Of a stretch of 64,000 bases of DNA, positions 30,806-40,681 are shown in pieces; the first letter of the stretch is position 1; every line of letters starts with the position of its first letter. The notes under the pieces are model-generated. The model saw only the letters and a program-made list of their open reading frames with translations. It was not told where the DNA came from and made no database searches. Source of the DNA: Acidobacteriota bacterium (GTDB lineage Bacteria; Acidobacteriota; Thermoanaerobaculia; Gp7-AA8); assembly GCA_021781455.1 (NCBI GenBank), contig JAJXWV010000084.1, positions 62,001-126,000 of the forward strand, given 5' to 3'. A program made the translations under genes and the position numbers.

Positions 30806-33562
30806 TTGGCGCCTGTCGAATTTGTGCTGAATGGCACGTCACACCGCGTCGAGACGCGACCGGGAGAGACCCTGCTCGAAGCTCTCCGCAACCGCTGCGG
30901 CATCCTCTCGACCAAGGACGGATGCCAGCCGCAGGGGCAGTGCGGGTGCTGTCTCATCCTCATCAACGGCAATCCGAAAGTCTCGTGCGCCATGCCGGCC
31001 GAAGCGGCCGCGGGGCATGAGATCACGACGCTCGAAGGAATTCCGGAGGAGGAGAAGCGGCTGATCGCCCGCTGTTTCGTGGCCACGGCCGGGCTGCAGT
31101 GTGGCTTCTGCATCCCTGGCATCGCGCTGCGCGCCCATCACCTCACGCAGAAGAATCCCTCGCCGACACGCGCCGAGATCGCTCGGGCCATTGACGGCCA
31201 CCTCTGCCGCTGCACGGGATACGTGAAGATCGTCGACGCCATCGAGCTGCTGGCGCAGACGAAAAGGCAGATGCACAGGGGCGCCAGCGGATGGCAACCG
31301 GCGGTCCCGTTGTGCGAGAACGGCGGCGTGGGGGCGCGGCTGGGCCGCTACAAGGGCGCCGAGTACGTTCTCGGCCAGGAGAAGTTCATCGACGACATGC
31401 AGCTGCCCGGAATGCTCCATGGAGCTCTGGTGCTCTCGCCGCATGCGCGAGCCCGCGTTCTGCGGATCTCGACGGAGCGCGCCCGCGCCCATCCCGGCGT
31501 CATCGCCGTGGCCACGGCCGCGGACGTGCCGGGCCGGCGCTGGTACGGGATGCTGTACGACGACTGGGCAGGGTTCGTGGCCGAAGGGGAAGAGGCCCGC
31601 TATGTCGGCGACATGGTTGCCGCCGTGGCCGCCGTCGACGCTGCAACGGCGCGTGAGGCGGCGGCGCTCGTCGACGTCGACTACGAAGTGCTTCCGGCGG
31701 TGCTTTCAGCCGAGGCAGCCATGGCCGCGGAGGCGCCGCAGGTCAATCCGCAGCATCCGAACGTCCTTTCGCGCACGCGCATCGTCCGCGGCGACGCTGA
31801 TGCCGCCCTGGCGGCGAGCGTTCACGTGGTCAGCGGCACCTGGCGCACGCAGCGGATCGAGCAGCTGTTCCTGGAGCCGGAGAGCACGGTCGCCGAGCCG
31901 CTCCAGGACGGGCGCATCCGCGTCTACAGCGGTGGCCAGGGCATCTTCGACGACCGCCGGCAGATCGCGAATTTTCTCGCTCTTCCCATCGAGAGCGTGC
32001 TCGTGGAGCAGGTCTCCAGCGGCGGCGCGTTCGGCGGCAAAGAGGACATGTCGAACCAGGCCCAGACGGCGCTGCTGGCCATGCTCACGAAGCGGCCGGT
32101 GAAGATGACGCTCACGCGCGAGCAGTCGATCCGCATGCACCCGAAGAGGCATCCGGTGACGCTCGAATACACCGCGGGCTGCGACGCCAGCGGGAAGCTC
32201 ACCGCCGTGAAGGCGCGCATCGTCGGCGACAGCGGCGCGTACGCCTCGGTCGGGGGGAAAGTGCTGGAGCGCGCAGCCGGCCACGCCTGCGGCGCCTACC
32301 ACGTTCCCAACGTCGACGTCGACGCCTGGGCGATGTACACGAACAACCCTCCCTCGGGCGCCATGCGCGGCTTCGGCGCCAATCAGGCGCAGTTCGCCAT
32401 GGAAGGCTGCCTCGACCTGCTCGCCAAAGAAGCGGGCATCGACGCCTGGGAAATGCGCTGGCGAAACGCACTCGACATCGGCAGCACCTTCACCACCGGC
32501 CAGATCCTCGACAAGTCCGTCGGGCTGAAGAAGACCCTCGCCGCGGTCAGGGCGAAGTACCACGAGGCCAGGGCCACCGGCCGCGCCGTGGGCATCGCCT
32601 GCGGCGTCAAGAACTCCGGGATCGGCAACGGCGTGAAGGAGTACGGGCGGGCGCGGCTGGTCGTCGAGAACGACGGCACGGTCTCGATCTACAACGGATA
32701 CTCGGAGATCGGCCAGGGCCTGCTCACGGTGCTGATCCAGATGGCGGTCGAGGTGACGGGGCTCCCGGCCTCGACGTTCCACCCGAAGGTCGACACCCGC
32801 TACGCGCTCGACTGCGGCCAGACCACCGGCTCGCGGGCCACGTTGTTAGGCGGCCGCGCCGTCGTCGATGCCGCGCAGAAGCTGCACGCCGATCTGCATC
32901 GCGTCGTCTTCGCCACCGTCATGACGGACGGCAATGGCGTGCCGGCGAAGCGCACCCCCCCGGAGCTGCTGATCGCCCTGCACTCGCTGATCGGCCGCGA
33001 GTACGAGGGCGAGGTGATCATCAACGACACGACCGAGCTCCCTCCTCCCGAACGCGCCGGCGAGATCTCGCCCGAGAGAACCAAGACCCACACCTCCTTC
33101 GGCTTCGCCACGCAGCTGTGCATCCTCGACGAGAACGGGCGCGTGGAAAAGATGATCGCCGCGCACGACGTGGGACGCGCCATCAATCCCGCGTTCTGCG
33201 AAGGGCAGATCGAAGGCGCACTGCACATGGGCCTCGGCTATGCGCTGACCGAGGAGCTGCCCTGTCCCGACGGCATGCCGGCGACGTTCAAGATGCTGGA
33301 GATCGGCGTTCTGCGCGCCACCGACATGCCGCCGGTGGAAGTGATGCTCATCGAGGATCCGGAGCCGGAGGGCCCGTTCGGCGCCAAAGGCCTCGGCGAG
33401 ATCGGCCTCGTGCCGACCGCGCCGGCTGTGGCCTCCGCGCTGGAAGCATTCGACGGCATCCGCCGCATGACCCTGCCGATGAAGGACTCCGCCGCCGCGC
33501 GGGCCATGCGCGCAGGACGCATTCCGGCGTCGAAGCTCGCACCGGCGGGAGCGCGGACATGA
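30806..33562 (+). CDS. Molybdenum hydroxylase, fused [2Fe-2S] and molybdopterin subunits (XdhD-like; Se-linked xanthine dehydrogenase/selenate reductase group)
   Basis: About 918 aa. Residues ~1-165 carry two [2Fe-2S] clusters: CGILSTKDGCQPQGQCGCC, and CGFCIPG paired with GHLCRCTGY. The rest is the large aldehyde oxidase/xanthine dehydrogenase Mo domain, with SSGGAFGGKEDM (Moco-binding Gly loop), GAMRGFGANQ and the active-site glutamate region EGPFGAKGLGEIGL. No FAD domain is present. A fused small plus large subunit without FAD is the arrangement of E. coli XdhD (956 aa), and the genes that follow are XdhD's usual companions. The likely substrate is a purine, but xanthine versus urate-derived compounds cannot be told. 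The start is uncertain: TTG 30806 follows AAGGGGGAGG, and the frame is open back to 30737. No FAD partner gene is visible in the window. Confidence 0.83.
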   Translation: MAPVEFVLNGTSHRVETRPGETLLEALRNRCGILSTKDGCQPQGQCGCCLILINGNPKVSCAMPAEAAAGHEITTLEGIPEEEKRLIARCFVATAGLQCGFCIPGIALRAHHLTQKNPSPTRAEIARAIDGHLCRCTGYVKIVDAIELLAQTKRQMHRGASGWQPAVPLCENGGVGARLGRYKGAEYVLGQEKFIDDMQLPGMLHGALVLSPHARARVLRISTERARAHPGVIAVATAADVPGRRWYGMLYDDWAGFVAEGEEARYVGDMVAAVAAVDAATAREAAALVDVDYEVLPAVLSAEAAMAAEAPQVNPQHPNVLSRTRIVRGDADAALAASVHVVSGTWRTQRIEQLFLEPESTVAEPLQDGRIRVYSGGQGIFDDRRQIANFLALPIESVLVEQVSSGGAFGGKEDMSNQAQTALLAMLTKRPVKMTLTREQSIRMHPKRHPVTLEYTAGCDASGKLTAVKARIVGDSGAYASVGGKVLERAAGHACGAYHVPNVDVDAWAMYTNNPPSGAMRGFGANQAQFAMEGCLDLLAKEAGIDAWEMRWRNALDIGSTFTTGQILDKSVGLKKTLAAVRAKYHEARATGRAVGIACGVKNSGIGNGVKEYGRARLVVENDGTVSIYNGYSEIGQGLLTVLIQMAVEVTGLPASTFHPKVDTRYALDCGQTTGSRATLLGGRAVVDAAQKLHADLHRVVFATVMTDGNGVPAKRTPPELLIALHSLIGREYEGEVIINDTTELPPPERAGEISPERTKTHTSFGFATQLCILDENGRVEKMIAAHDVGRAINPAFCEGQIEGALHMGLGYALTEELPCPDGMPATFKMLEIGVLRATDMPPVEVMLIEDPEPEGPFGAKGLGEIGLVPTAPAVASALEAFDGIRRMTLPMKDSAAARAMRAGRIPASKLAPAGART

Positions 33563-33565
33563 GGC

Positions 33566-33662
33566 GTAGGGGCGCACAGCAGTGCGCCCGCAACTTTCGT
33601 CAGCCTCGCGCCGCGTCCAACTGGTCGGGCGAAGGCTGCGGACGCGCTGCTGCGCGTCCCTA
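33566..33662. repeat. Repeat family B, copy 4
   Basis: TAGGGGCGCACAGCAGTGCG and GCGGACGCGCTGCTGCGCGT flank an extended spacer. It fills the 121 bp between the molybdenum hydroxylase and amidohydrolase genes, inside the presumed operon. Confidence 0.8.
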
Positions 33663-33683
33663 CAGGGAATCGGGAAGCCGCCG

Positions 33684-34925
33684 ATGACCGCCCTCGCGCT
33701 CGGTCCCGATTCCACCGGCGCGGTGCTCGTGGTGCGCAACGGCAGCGTCGGGCATTTCGGCCCGCATCCGCCGGATGCTGGTGCGGGACGAGTCGACTGC
33801 AGCGATGGCGTGATCATTCCCGGAGCCGTCAATGCCCACACGCATATCTATTCGGCGCTGGCGCCGCTGGGCATGCCTGCGCCGCAGCGCGAGCCGCGGA
33901 ATTTCGTCGAGATTCTCGAGCAGGTCTGGTGGCGTCTCGATCGCTCCATCGATGCTGATTCGCTCCGGGCTTCCGCCCGCCTCTATGCCGCCGAAGCGCT
34001 GCTGAGTGGGACGACGGTGCTCGTCGACCATCACGAATCGCCGAACCTGATCGAAGGGGCGCTCGACGTGGTGGCCGATGCGTGCGAAGAGATCGGCATC
34101 CGCGCCGTGGTCTGCTACGGCGCCACCGAGCGAAACCACGGCCTCCCGGAGGCACAGAGCGGCCTCGCCGAGTGCCGCCGGTTCATCGTCACGAACCGGA
34201 GGACGCTCGTGCGCGGCGCAGTCGGTCTGCACGCTTCCTTCACGGTTTCGGATGAGACCATCCGCGAGGCCGGCGAGCTTTGCCGCGCTTCCGGTGCGCC
34301 GCTGCACGTACACGTGGCGGAAGACGCTGCGGACGTCGAGGACGCGCGCCGCCGCGGATACGAAGGGCCGCTGCAGCGGCTGCATCGGCTGCGCGCGCTG
34401 GAGCCGCGGAGCATCCTCGCGCACGGTGTCCACCTCAGCGAAGACGAGGTCCGATTCGCCGAGCAGCTGCGGTTGTGGCTCGTGCAGAACCCGCGTTCGA
34501 ATCGCGCGAATCGCGTCGGCTATCCGTCGTCCCTGCGGGCGTCGTCACACGTGGCCCTCGGCACCGACGGCTATCCGGCGGACATGCACGCCGAAGCGGA
34601 AGCGCTGCGGGAAGACGGTGCCCGGAACGGTGAGCGCAGCGCCGTCATGGCCGACCGCATTTCCTGCGGCCACCGGCTGGCCGGCGAGATCCTGGGAATC
34701 GACCTGGCGCCACTGGCAGCGGGCGGGGCGGCCGATGCGGTCGTCATCGCCGCAGGTCGCGTGCGCCACGTCATCGTGGCCGGCCATCTGGTCGTTTGTG
34801 ACGGGCAGCTGCTCACGGCAGACATTGCGAAAATTCGAGAAGAGGCGGCCCGCGAAGCAGCGCAGCTGTGGGAGCGCATGCGCTCTACGGCGGTGCGCCG
34901 TGGAAGCGGGATGAGATTGCTATAA
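33684..34925 (+). CDS. Amidohydrolase/deaminase (SsnA-like, ATZ/TRZ superfamily)
   Basis: 413 aa cytosolic metal-dependent hydrolase. Metal ligands are in HTHIYSA (HxH, ~52-54), HVHVAED (third His), LAHGVHLS (fourth) and ALGTDGYPAD (Asp). The family covers guanine, 8-oxoguanine, SAH and triazine deaminases; E. coli SsnA (442 aa) lies in the same cluster type and is proposed to act on a purine or its opened ring. Here it follows the XdhD-like gene, 121 bp apart with a family B hairpin between. The start at 33684 begins MTALALGPDSTG; the open frame from 33582 is repeat sequence. A role in urate/purine breakdown is inferred from context. Confidence 0.8.
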   Translation: MTALALGPDSTGAVLVVRNGSVGHFGPHPPDAGAGRVDCSDGVIIPGAVNAHTHIYSALAPLGMPAPQREPRNFVEILEQVWWRLDRSIDADSLRASARLYAAEALLSGTTVLVDHHESPNLIEGALDVVADACEEIGIRAVVCYGATERNHGLPEAQSGLAECRRFIVTNRRTLVRGAVGLHASFTVSDETIREAGELCRASGAPLHVHVAEDAADVEDARRRGYEGPLQRLHRLRALEPRSILAHGVHLSEDEVRFAEQLRLWLVQNPRSNRANRVGYPSSLRASSHVALGTDGYPADMHAEAEALREDGARNGERSAVMADRISCGHRLAGEILGIDLAPLAAGGAADAVVIAAGRVRHVIVAGHLVVCDGQLLTADIAKIREEAAREAAQLWERMRSTAVRRGSGMRLL

Positions 34926-35026
34926 CGAGTACTGAGTACTGAGTGCTGAGTACTGAGTGGGCGGTCCGCGATCGGGCGCGCGTTCCCCACTCAGTACTCA
35001 GCACTCAGTACTCAGTACTCGGTAGA
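34926..35026. repeat. Long inverted repeat built from GAGTACTGAGTGCTGAG words
   Basis: GAGTACTGAGTACTGAGTGC and further words at 34927-34958 are matched in inverse by CACTCAGTACTCAGCACTCA words at 34988-35023, giving a ~30-bp stem around a GGTCCGCGATCGGGCGCG loop. It fills the gap between the SsnA-like and PLP genes and ends just before the latter's GAGGAGAG ribosome site. Related ACTGAGT words occur at 22965-23030 and 44036-44066. Confidence 0.85.
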
Positions 35027-35034
35027 GGAGAGAG

Positions 35035-36536
<1,502 letters not shown>

Positions 36537-36540
<4 letters not shown>

Positions 36541-37982
36541 GCGCCATGCTGACCTCGATGGTCTGCTCCGGCTGCGGCTATACCGCTCCGGCGGGCTCGG
36601 CACGGCCTTTCCGCTGTCCGAATGCGAACGGCAAGGCCGATCACGTCCTCAGACGCACCATCGATCTCGAGCGGCGGCACGACGAGCTGCGCGCGGCGTT
36701 CATCGATGGCGAGCCGGACCCGTTCATCCGCTATCGCCGCCTCATGCACACCTGGAATGCGGCCATCGAGCGTGGCATGACCGACGCCGAGTACATCGAC
36801 CTGGTGCGCCGCTTCGAGCGCAACGTAGCCAGCGTCGACGGCCGCTGGTTCAGCGTCACCCCTTTCGGCCGGCAGCCCGCACTCGCCGCGGCCTCCGGTC
36901 TCGATGCCGTGCTGATGGTCAAGGACGAGACCGCGAACGTCTCCGGATCGCACAAGGCTCGACATTTCATGGGGCTGATGCTCTGGCTGCTGGCGATGGA
37001 ACACTCCGACCCGGAGCTGGCGCGGATTCCGCTGGCCATCGCCAGCTGCGGCAACGCCGCGCTCGCTGCGGCCGTCGTGGCACGTGCCGCAGGCCGGCCG
37101 CTGGACGTCTTCGTGCCGGTGGATGCTTCGACTGCGGTGGTCGCCAAGCTGCAGGAGCTCGGCGCGCGCGTCACGCACTGCCCGCGCAAACCGCACGAGG
37201 CGGGCGACCCGTCATATCTGCGGTTCCGAGAGGCCGTGGCCGCTGGCGAGCTGCCGTTCACCTGCCAGGGCAACGAGAACGGCCTCGTCATCGAAGGCTG
37301 CCAGACACTCGGATACGAGATCGCTTCGCAGCTCATCGCCGCAGAAGGAAAGCTCGATCGGATCTTCGTGCAGGTTGGCGGAGGGGCACTGGCGAGCGCG
37401 GTCATCGCGGCCCTCGAGGACGCAGTGAAGCTCGGGCTGTTGCCGCGGCTGCCGCGCATTCACGCCGTCCAGACCGCGTCGGCATTTCCGCTGAGGCGCG
37501 CCTGGGATCATGTGGTGGCGAGGATCTCCGGCGATGCCTCGCCGTCGGAAGCCGCGCTTGCGGCAGTCGGCTTTCCAGGCCGTGCCTGCGAGCCGGCCGA
37601 GGATTACCAGGCCATGGACGAGATCGCGTCGCGCATCGAGCCGGGTGAGGCCGAAGCGGCCATGCGCTTCGCGGTCGCGCATCGGGCACAGTTCATGTGG
37701 CCGTGGGAAACGGTGCCGGAGAGCATCGCGCACGGAATCCTCGACGACGAGACCTACGACTGGGCGGCGGTCGTTCGCGGGATGCTGCTGTCCGGCGGCT
37801 ACCCGATCGTCGTCTCGGAGGAGCAGTTGACGCGGGCGAACACGATGGCGGTGGAATCGACCGGCATTGCGGTCGACCACACCGGCTCGTCGGGATTCGC
37901 AGGCCTGCTGGAGCTGCAGGGCGCCGGTCTGATCGAATCGGACGAGTCGATTGGGGTGCTGTTCACGGGACGAAAGCGGTGA
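36537..37982 (+). CDS. PLP-dependent lyase with N-terminal zinc ribbon (threonine synthase-like)
   Basis: 481 aa, fold-type II. Residues ~8-25 form a putative zinc ribbon ([16 protein letters not shown]), as in some threonine synthases. [17 protein letters not shown] holds the PLP lysine in the SGSHKAR motif, [19 protein letters not shown] is the substrate-binding loop, and [13 protein letters not shown] is the phosphate-binding glycine loop. The start at 36537 overlaps the previous stop (ATGA). In context a beta-elimination or lyase step at the end of the pathway, like YgeX making pyruvate and ammonia from 2,3-diaminopropionate, is a reasonable guess. It is not YgeX itself by sequence. Confidence 0.78.
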
Positions 37983-37983
37983 G

Positions 37984-38152
37984 GCTCCCGTCACTCTGAG
38001 CCGGCGGAACCGCGTGGGCGGGGGACGGTGGGAGCGGTGGAGCGCGGCGAAGAGTCTCTTACCGGGACGATTTGTCGGCTGGAGACTCTTCGCCGTGCTA
38101 CGCCGCACCACCCACCCGCCGGCCCCGCGGCTACGCCGGCTCAGAGTGACGG
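37984..38152. repeat. Repeat family E, copy 1 (CACTCTGAGCCGGCG ... CGGCTCAGAGTGACGG)
   Basis: Inverted repeat: TCACTCTGAGCCGGCGGAAC ... GCGGCGAAGAGTCTCTTACC and, inverse, GGAGACTCTTCGCCG ... TACGCCGGCTCAGAGTGACG. The same family occurs at 63419-63630. It starts two bases after the stop of the PLP gene and could work as a strong transcription barrier between the plus-strand arm and the transposase. Confidence 0.8.
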
Positions 38153-38244
38153 AGGTGCGTCCGGCTACGGCAGCGCCGGCTGCCAGCCGGAACCGGAGCG
38201 TCGGCTGCCACGAGGAACCGGAGCGCCGGCTGCCACGAGGAACC

Positions 38245-38278
38245 GGAGCGCCGGCTGCCAGCCGGCCGGTGCGGCGGC
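38245..38278. repeat. REP-like end of the RAYT element (left, 34 bp)
   Basis: Starts GGAGCGCCGGCTGCCAGCCG. Its exact inverse is at 39022-39055 on the other side of the RAYT gene. Further imperfect copies of the CCGGAGCG(C/T)CGGCTGCCA word are at 38165-38244. Confidence 0.9.
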
Positions 38279-38294
38279 GGCCCGCGCCGCCGCC

Positions 38295-38930
38295 TCACCA
38301 GAACTTCGACCCGACATACGGCCAATTCTTCATTCCTATCTTTCGCGGGTTGTAGAGGACGTACTCGACGTCCTCCGCGAATTCGCGCTGATCGCGAATG
38401 ATGCGATCGAAGTACTCGCGTTGCCAGAACGGCCCCTCCTCGTCCAGCAACGAATTCGCGCGATTGGCGGTGTACGACTTCCACGAATGAAAGAGTTGTC
38501 CGAGCGTCACTCCCTCGAACAAGCGAAAGATGAGATGCACGTGATTTGGCATCACGCACCAGGCGAACAGGTCATATCTTCTACCGTCGAAGAACGACCA
38601 GTTATCGACGACGATCTGCGCGATCTCTCTCCTTCGCAGATGACAGGCTCCGTATCCCGCATCGAGACAGGAATCGAGCCTTCTCCCGTACATTCGCGAG
38701 ATCTGAGCGGATTCCGTAGCGCTTGGAGCACGGCCGCCGCCGGTCAAGCTCCGTTCCACCGCTTGGCGCTCGACTTCAAGCCGAACGATGACGTCGTGCG
38801 GTAATGCGTCTTCGAGCCTGTACGTGACGAAGTACGGCGCGTTCGCGAGCTCCCAGTGAGGCAACCGGCCGCGGCAGTGGATTCGCAAGTCGTGGCTGTT
38901 TGGAAATGTGATCGGTCTGCTGCGTCGCAT
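38295..38930 (-). CDS. REP-associated tyrosine transposase (RAYT, IS200/Y1 family)
   Basis: 211 aa, single-strand DNA transposase of the Y1 HUH type. The metal-binding HUH motif is CVMPNHVHLIF (H-V-H). The likely nucleophile tyrosine lies in the C-terminal helix DVEYVLYNPRKIGM, and the RAYT-typical opening PHWELANAPYFVTYRL and WQREYFDRIIRD are present. RAYTs are thought to mobilise REP/REPIN sequences. This one is flanked by perfect 34-bp inverted REP-like sequences (38245-38278, 39022-39055). The start at 38930 begins MRRSRPITFP. It is located between the two arms of the purine locus, so it or its repeats may have shaped that region. Confidence 0.88.
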   Translation of the reverse strand: MRRSRPITFPNSHDLRIHCRGRLPHWELANAPYFVTYRLEDALPHDVIVRLEVERQAVERSLTGGGRAPSATESAQISRMYGRRLDSCLDAGYGACHLRRREIAQIVVDNWSFFDGRRYDLFAWCVMPNHVHLIFRLFEGVTLGQLFHSWKSYTANRANSLLDEEGPFWQREYFDRIIRDQREFAEDVEYVLYNPRKIGMKNWPYVGSKFW

Positions 38931-39021
38931 ATGGCGCAGAGAACGACCGAAAGGAAAGAAGCGTGTGGGGAAACCGAGGCTACCGAACAGCGGCGCGGGC
39001 GTCAAGGTGCGGCGGCTGGCA

Positions 39022-39055
39022 GCCGCCGCACCGGCCGGCTGGCAGCCGGCGCTCC
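39022..39055. repeat. REP-like end of the RAYT element (right, 34 bp)
   Basis: Exact inverse of 38245-38278 (contains GGCCGGCTGGCAGCCGGCGC), followed by another CGGCTGGCAGCCGGCGCTCC at 39060-39079. It stops just before the end of the YgeY-like gene. Confidence 0.9.
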
Positions 39056-39091
39056 GAATCGGCTGGCAGCCGGCGCTCCGGCGCTCCTTGC

Positions 39092-40660
39092 TTACCCGTT
39101 CGTCTGCGTTTGGTACACGCTCGGGAATCTCGCCAGGAAGGCGACCACCGGCGGGAACTCGCGGGAGTCCATGCACTCGCCGATCTTGTGCGTGTTCTGC
39201 TCGATTCCCGGGCCGATGCCGAGCATGGCCGGGTAGTGGAATGCGCCATCGCGCACCCAGCGCTTCGACTGCGGGACTTTCAGCGGGCCGTTCAGGCGCG
39301 TCGGGATGCCGACGCCGTCGGTCGAGAAGATCCAGCGCGCCACGCGCGGGTCGTGGCGCATCTGTCCGCGAGTGCCGCCCGGTTTGATGATCGGCGAGGC
39401 CACGCGCTTGTACGCCTCGACGGCGGAGGTGACCGAGGGGTGCTCTTCCGGCGTGACCCAGCCGGGATAAACCTGCGGGTTGTTGAGGCGGTATCCCTTC
39501 CAGGTCGCTTCTTCGTAGAGCGGCGCCCGCACGTCGACGCGCAGCCCGTCGGCGATCGCTCTCTTCACCGACGGAAGAGAGCGCACGTCTTCGAGCGCCC
39601 GCTCCGGGTCTTCGCCCGCGGTGAGGCGGCGGTCAAAGCGGAAGACGAAGCGCTCCGGGACGGCGCAGTCGCTCGGCGTGGCCAGCGACGCCCAGCTGGC
39701 GGTTCTGGTTCCGCCGCCGAGGAACTCGTCCTTGGCGAAGCCCTCGCCCTTGCGATAGCGGTCGTTGGCCTCGACGATGATCGAGGCGCCGTACTCGAGC
39801 GGATTGCGCCCTTCCCACGGCATCGAGCCATGGCAGCTCTTGCCCGTGACCTCGACCTCGATCTGCATGCGTCCGCGCTGGCCACGGTAGACGCCCACCG
39901 CGCCGAGATTCGCGCAGCCCGTTCCTTCGGTGAGGATCACCACGTCGGGGAACTTCTCGACCGGGGCGCCGGGCAGCTCTTCGCGGAAGATGTACATCGG
40001 TCCGCCGCCGTCGTTGTCCTCTTCGGCAACGGTTCCGACGCCTTGCACGATCACGCCCTTGAGCGCGCCCTCGGCCTTGCACTCCAGCATGATCTTGGTG
40101 GCCACGATCTCGCTGACCACCCCCGCCAGCTGATCGGCGGCGCCGCGGCCCCACACCAGGAAGTCCCATTCGTCCTGGGGCGGCAGGTACCCGAGCTCTT
40201 TCTCCAGGAAGCTGCGGTCGACCTTCGATCCGTCGACCCATCCGTTGTACGGGTCGATGCCTCCGCCGATGGCCTCGCGCCAGCGAGTTCGCAACGCGTT
40301 GACGGTGTCGGTGTGGCCGTCGAAGAGGACGACCGATTTCTTCGCGGCCGGCACGCCGTCGTTCGCGTCCTGCACGATCCAGCGGAGATTGCCGAAGCCG
40401 TCGAACCAGACGTCTTGCGGCTTCTCGACGGCGCGCTCCTCGATGATGGTGCGCTTCAGGTATTCGAGGCGCGGCTGTTCGTGATTGGACAGGCCGCAGC
40501 GCGGATCGCCGCCGTCGTCCGGCGAGCGGTCGACGTAATCGGCAGGAATGCGGATGGCTTCCCTGAGGATCTTCACGGCCAGGCCGCGGTACTGCACGGC
40601 CAGACGCGAGATCTTCTCGTCCAGGGCGGTTTTGGTGTTGGGGTCGACGGTCGTGGTCAT
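39092..40660 (-). CDS. ygeY: M20-family metallohydrolase (YgeY-like)
   Basis: 522 aa. The M20 dizinc site is visible: FDGHTDTVNA (His, Asp), GRGAADQLAGVVS (bridging Asp), TVAEEDN (catalytic and metal Glu) and, near the end, QNTHKIGECMD (His). A dimerisation domain lies in between (KSCHGSMPWEGRNPLEYGAS). YgeY proteins (~400 aa in E. coli) are proposed to hydrolyse a ureido or amide bond in the yge/ygf pathway; this one is ~120 residues longer. The start at 40660 follows GAGGAGA. It is the last gene of the minus-strand arm, 21 bp after the YgeW-like gene. An alternative is a general acetylornithine deacetylase-type hydrolase; context favours YgeY. Confidence 0.7.
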   Translation of the reverse strand: MTTTVDPNTKTALDEKISRLAVQYRGLAVKILREAIRIPADYVDRSPDDGGDPRCGLSNHEQPRLEYLKRTIIEERAVEKPQDVWFDGFGNLRWIVQDANDGVPAAKKSVVLFDGHTDTVNALRTRWREAIGGGIDPYNGWVDGSKVDRSFLEKELGYLPPQDEWDFLVWGRGAADQLAGVVSEIVATKIMLECKAEGALKGVIVQGVGTVAEEDNDGGGPMYIFREELPGAPVEKFPDVVILTEGTGCANLGAVGVYRGQRGRMQIEVEVTGKSCHGSMPWEGRNPLEYGASIIVEANDRYRKGEGFAKDEFLGGGTRTASWASLATPSDCAVPERFVFRFDRRLTAGEDPERALEDVRSLPSVKRAIADGLRVDVRAPLYEEATWKGYRLNNPQVYPGWVTPEEHPSVTSAVEAYKRVASPIIKPGGTRGQMRHDPRVARWIFSTDGVGIPTRLNGPLKVPQSKRWVRDGAFHYPAMLGIGPGIEQNTHKIGECMDSREFPPVVAFLARFPSVYQTQTNG

Positions 40661-40681
40661 CAGGTTTGTCTCCTCAGCAAT

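Noticed and set aside
34490-34520. GTTCGAATCGCGCGAATCGC, looking like a tRNA T-arm
   Set aside because: It lies inside the amidohydrolase coding sequence, and no cloverleaf can be drawn around it. No tRNA was found anywhere in the window.
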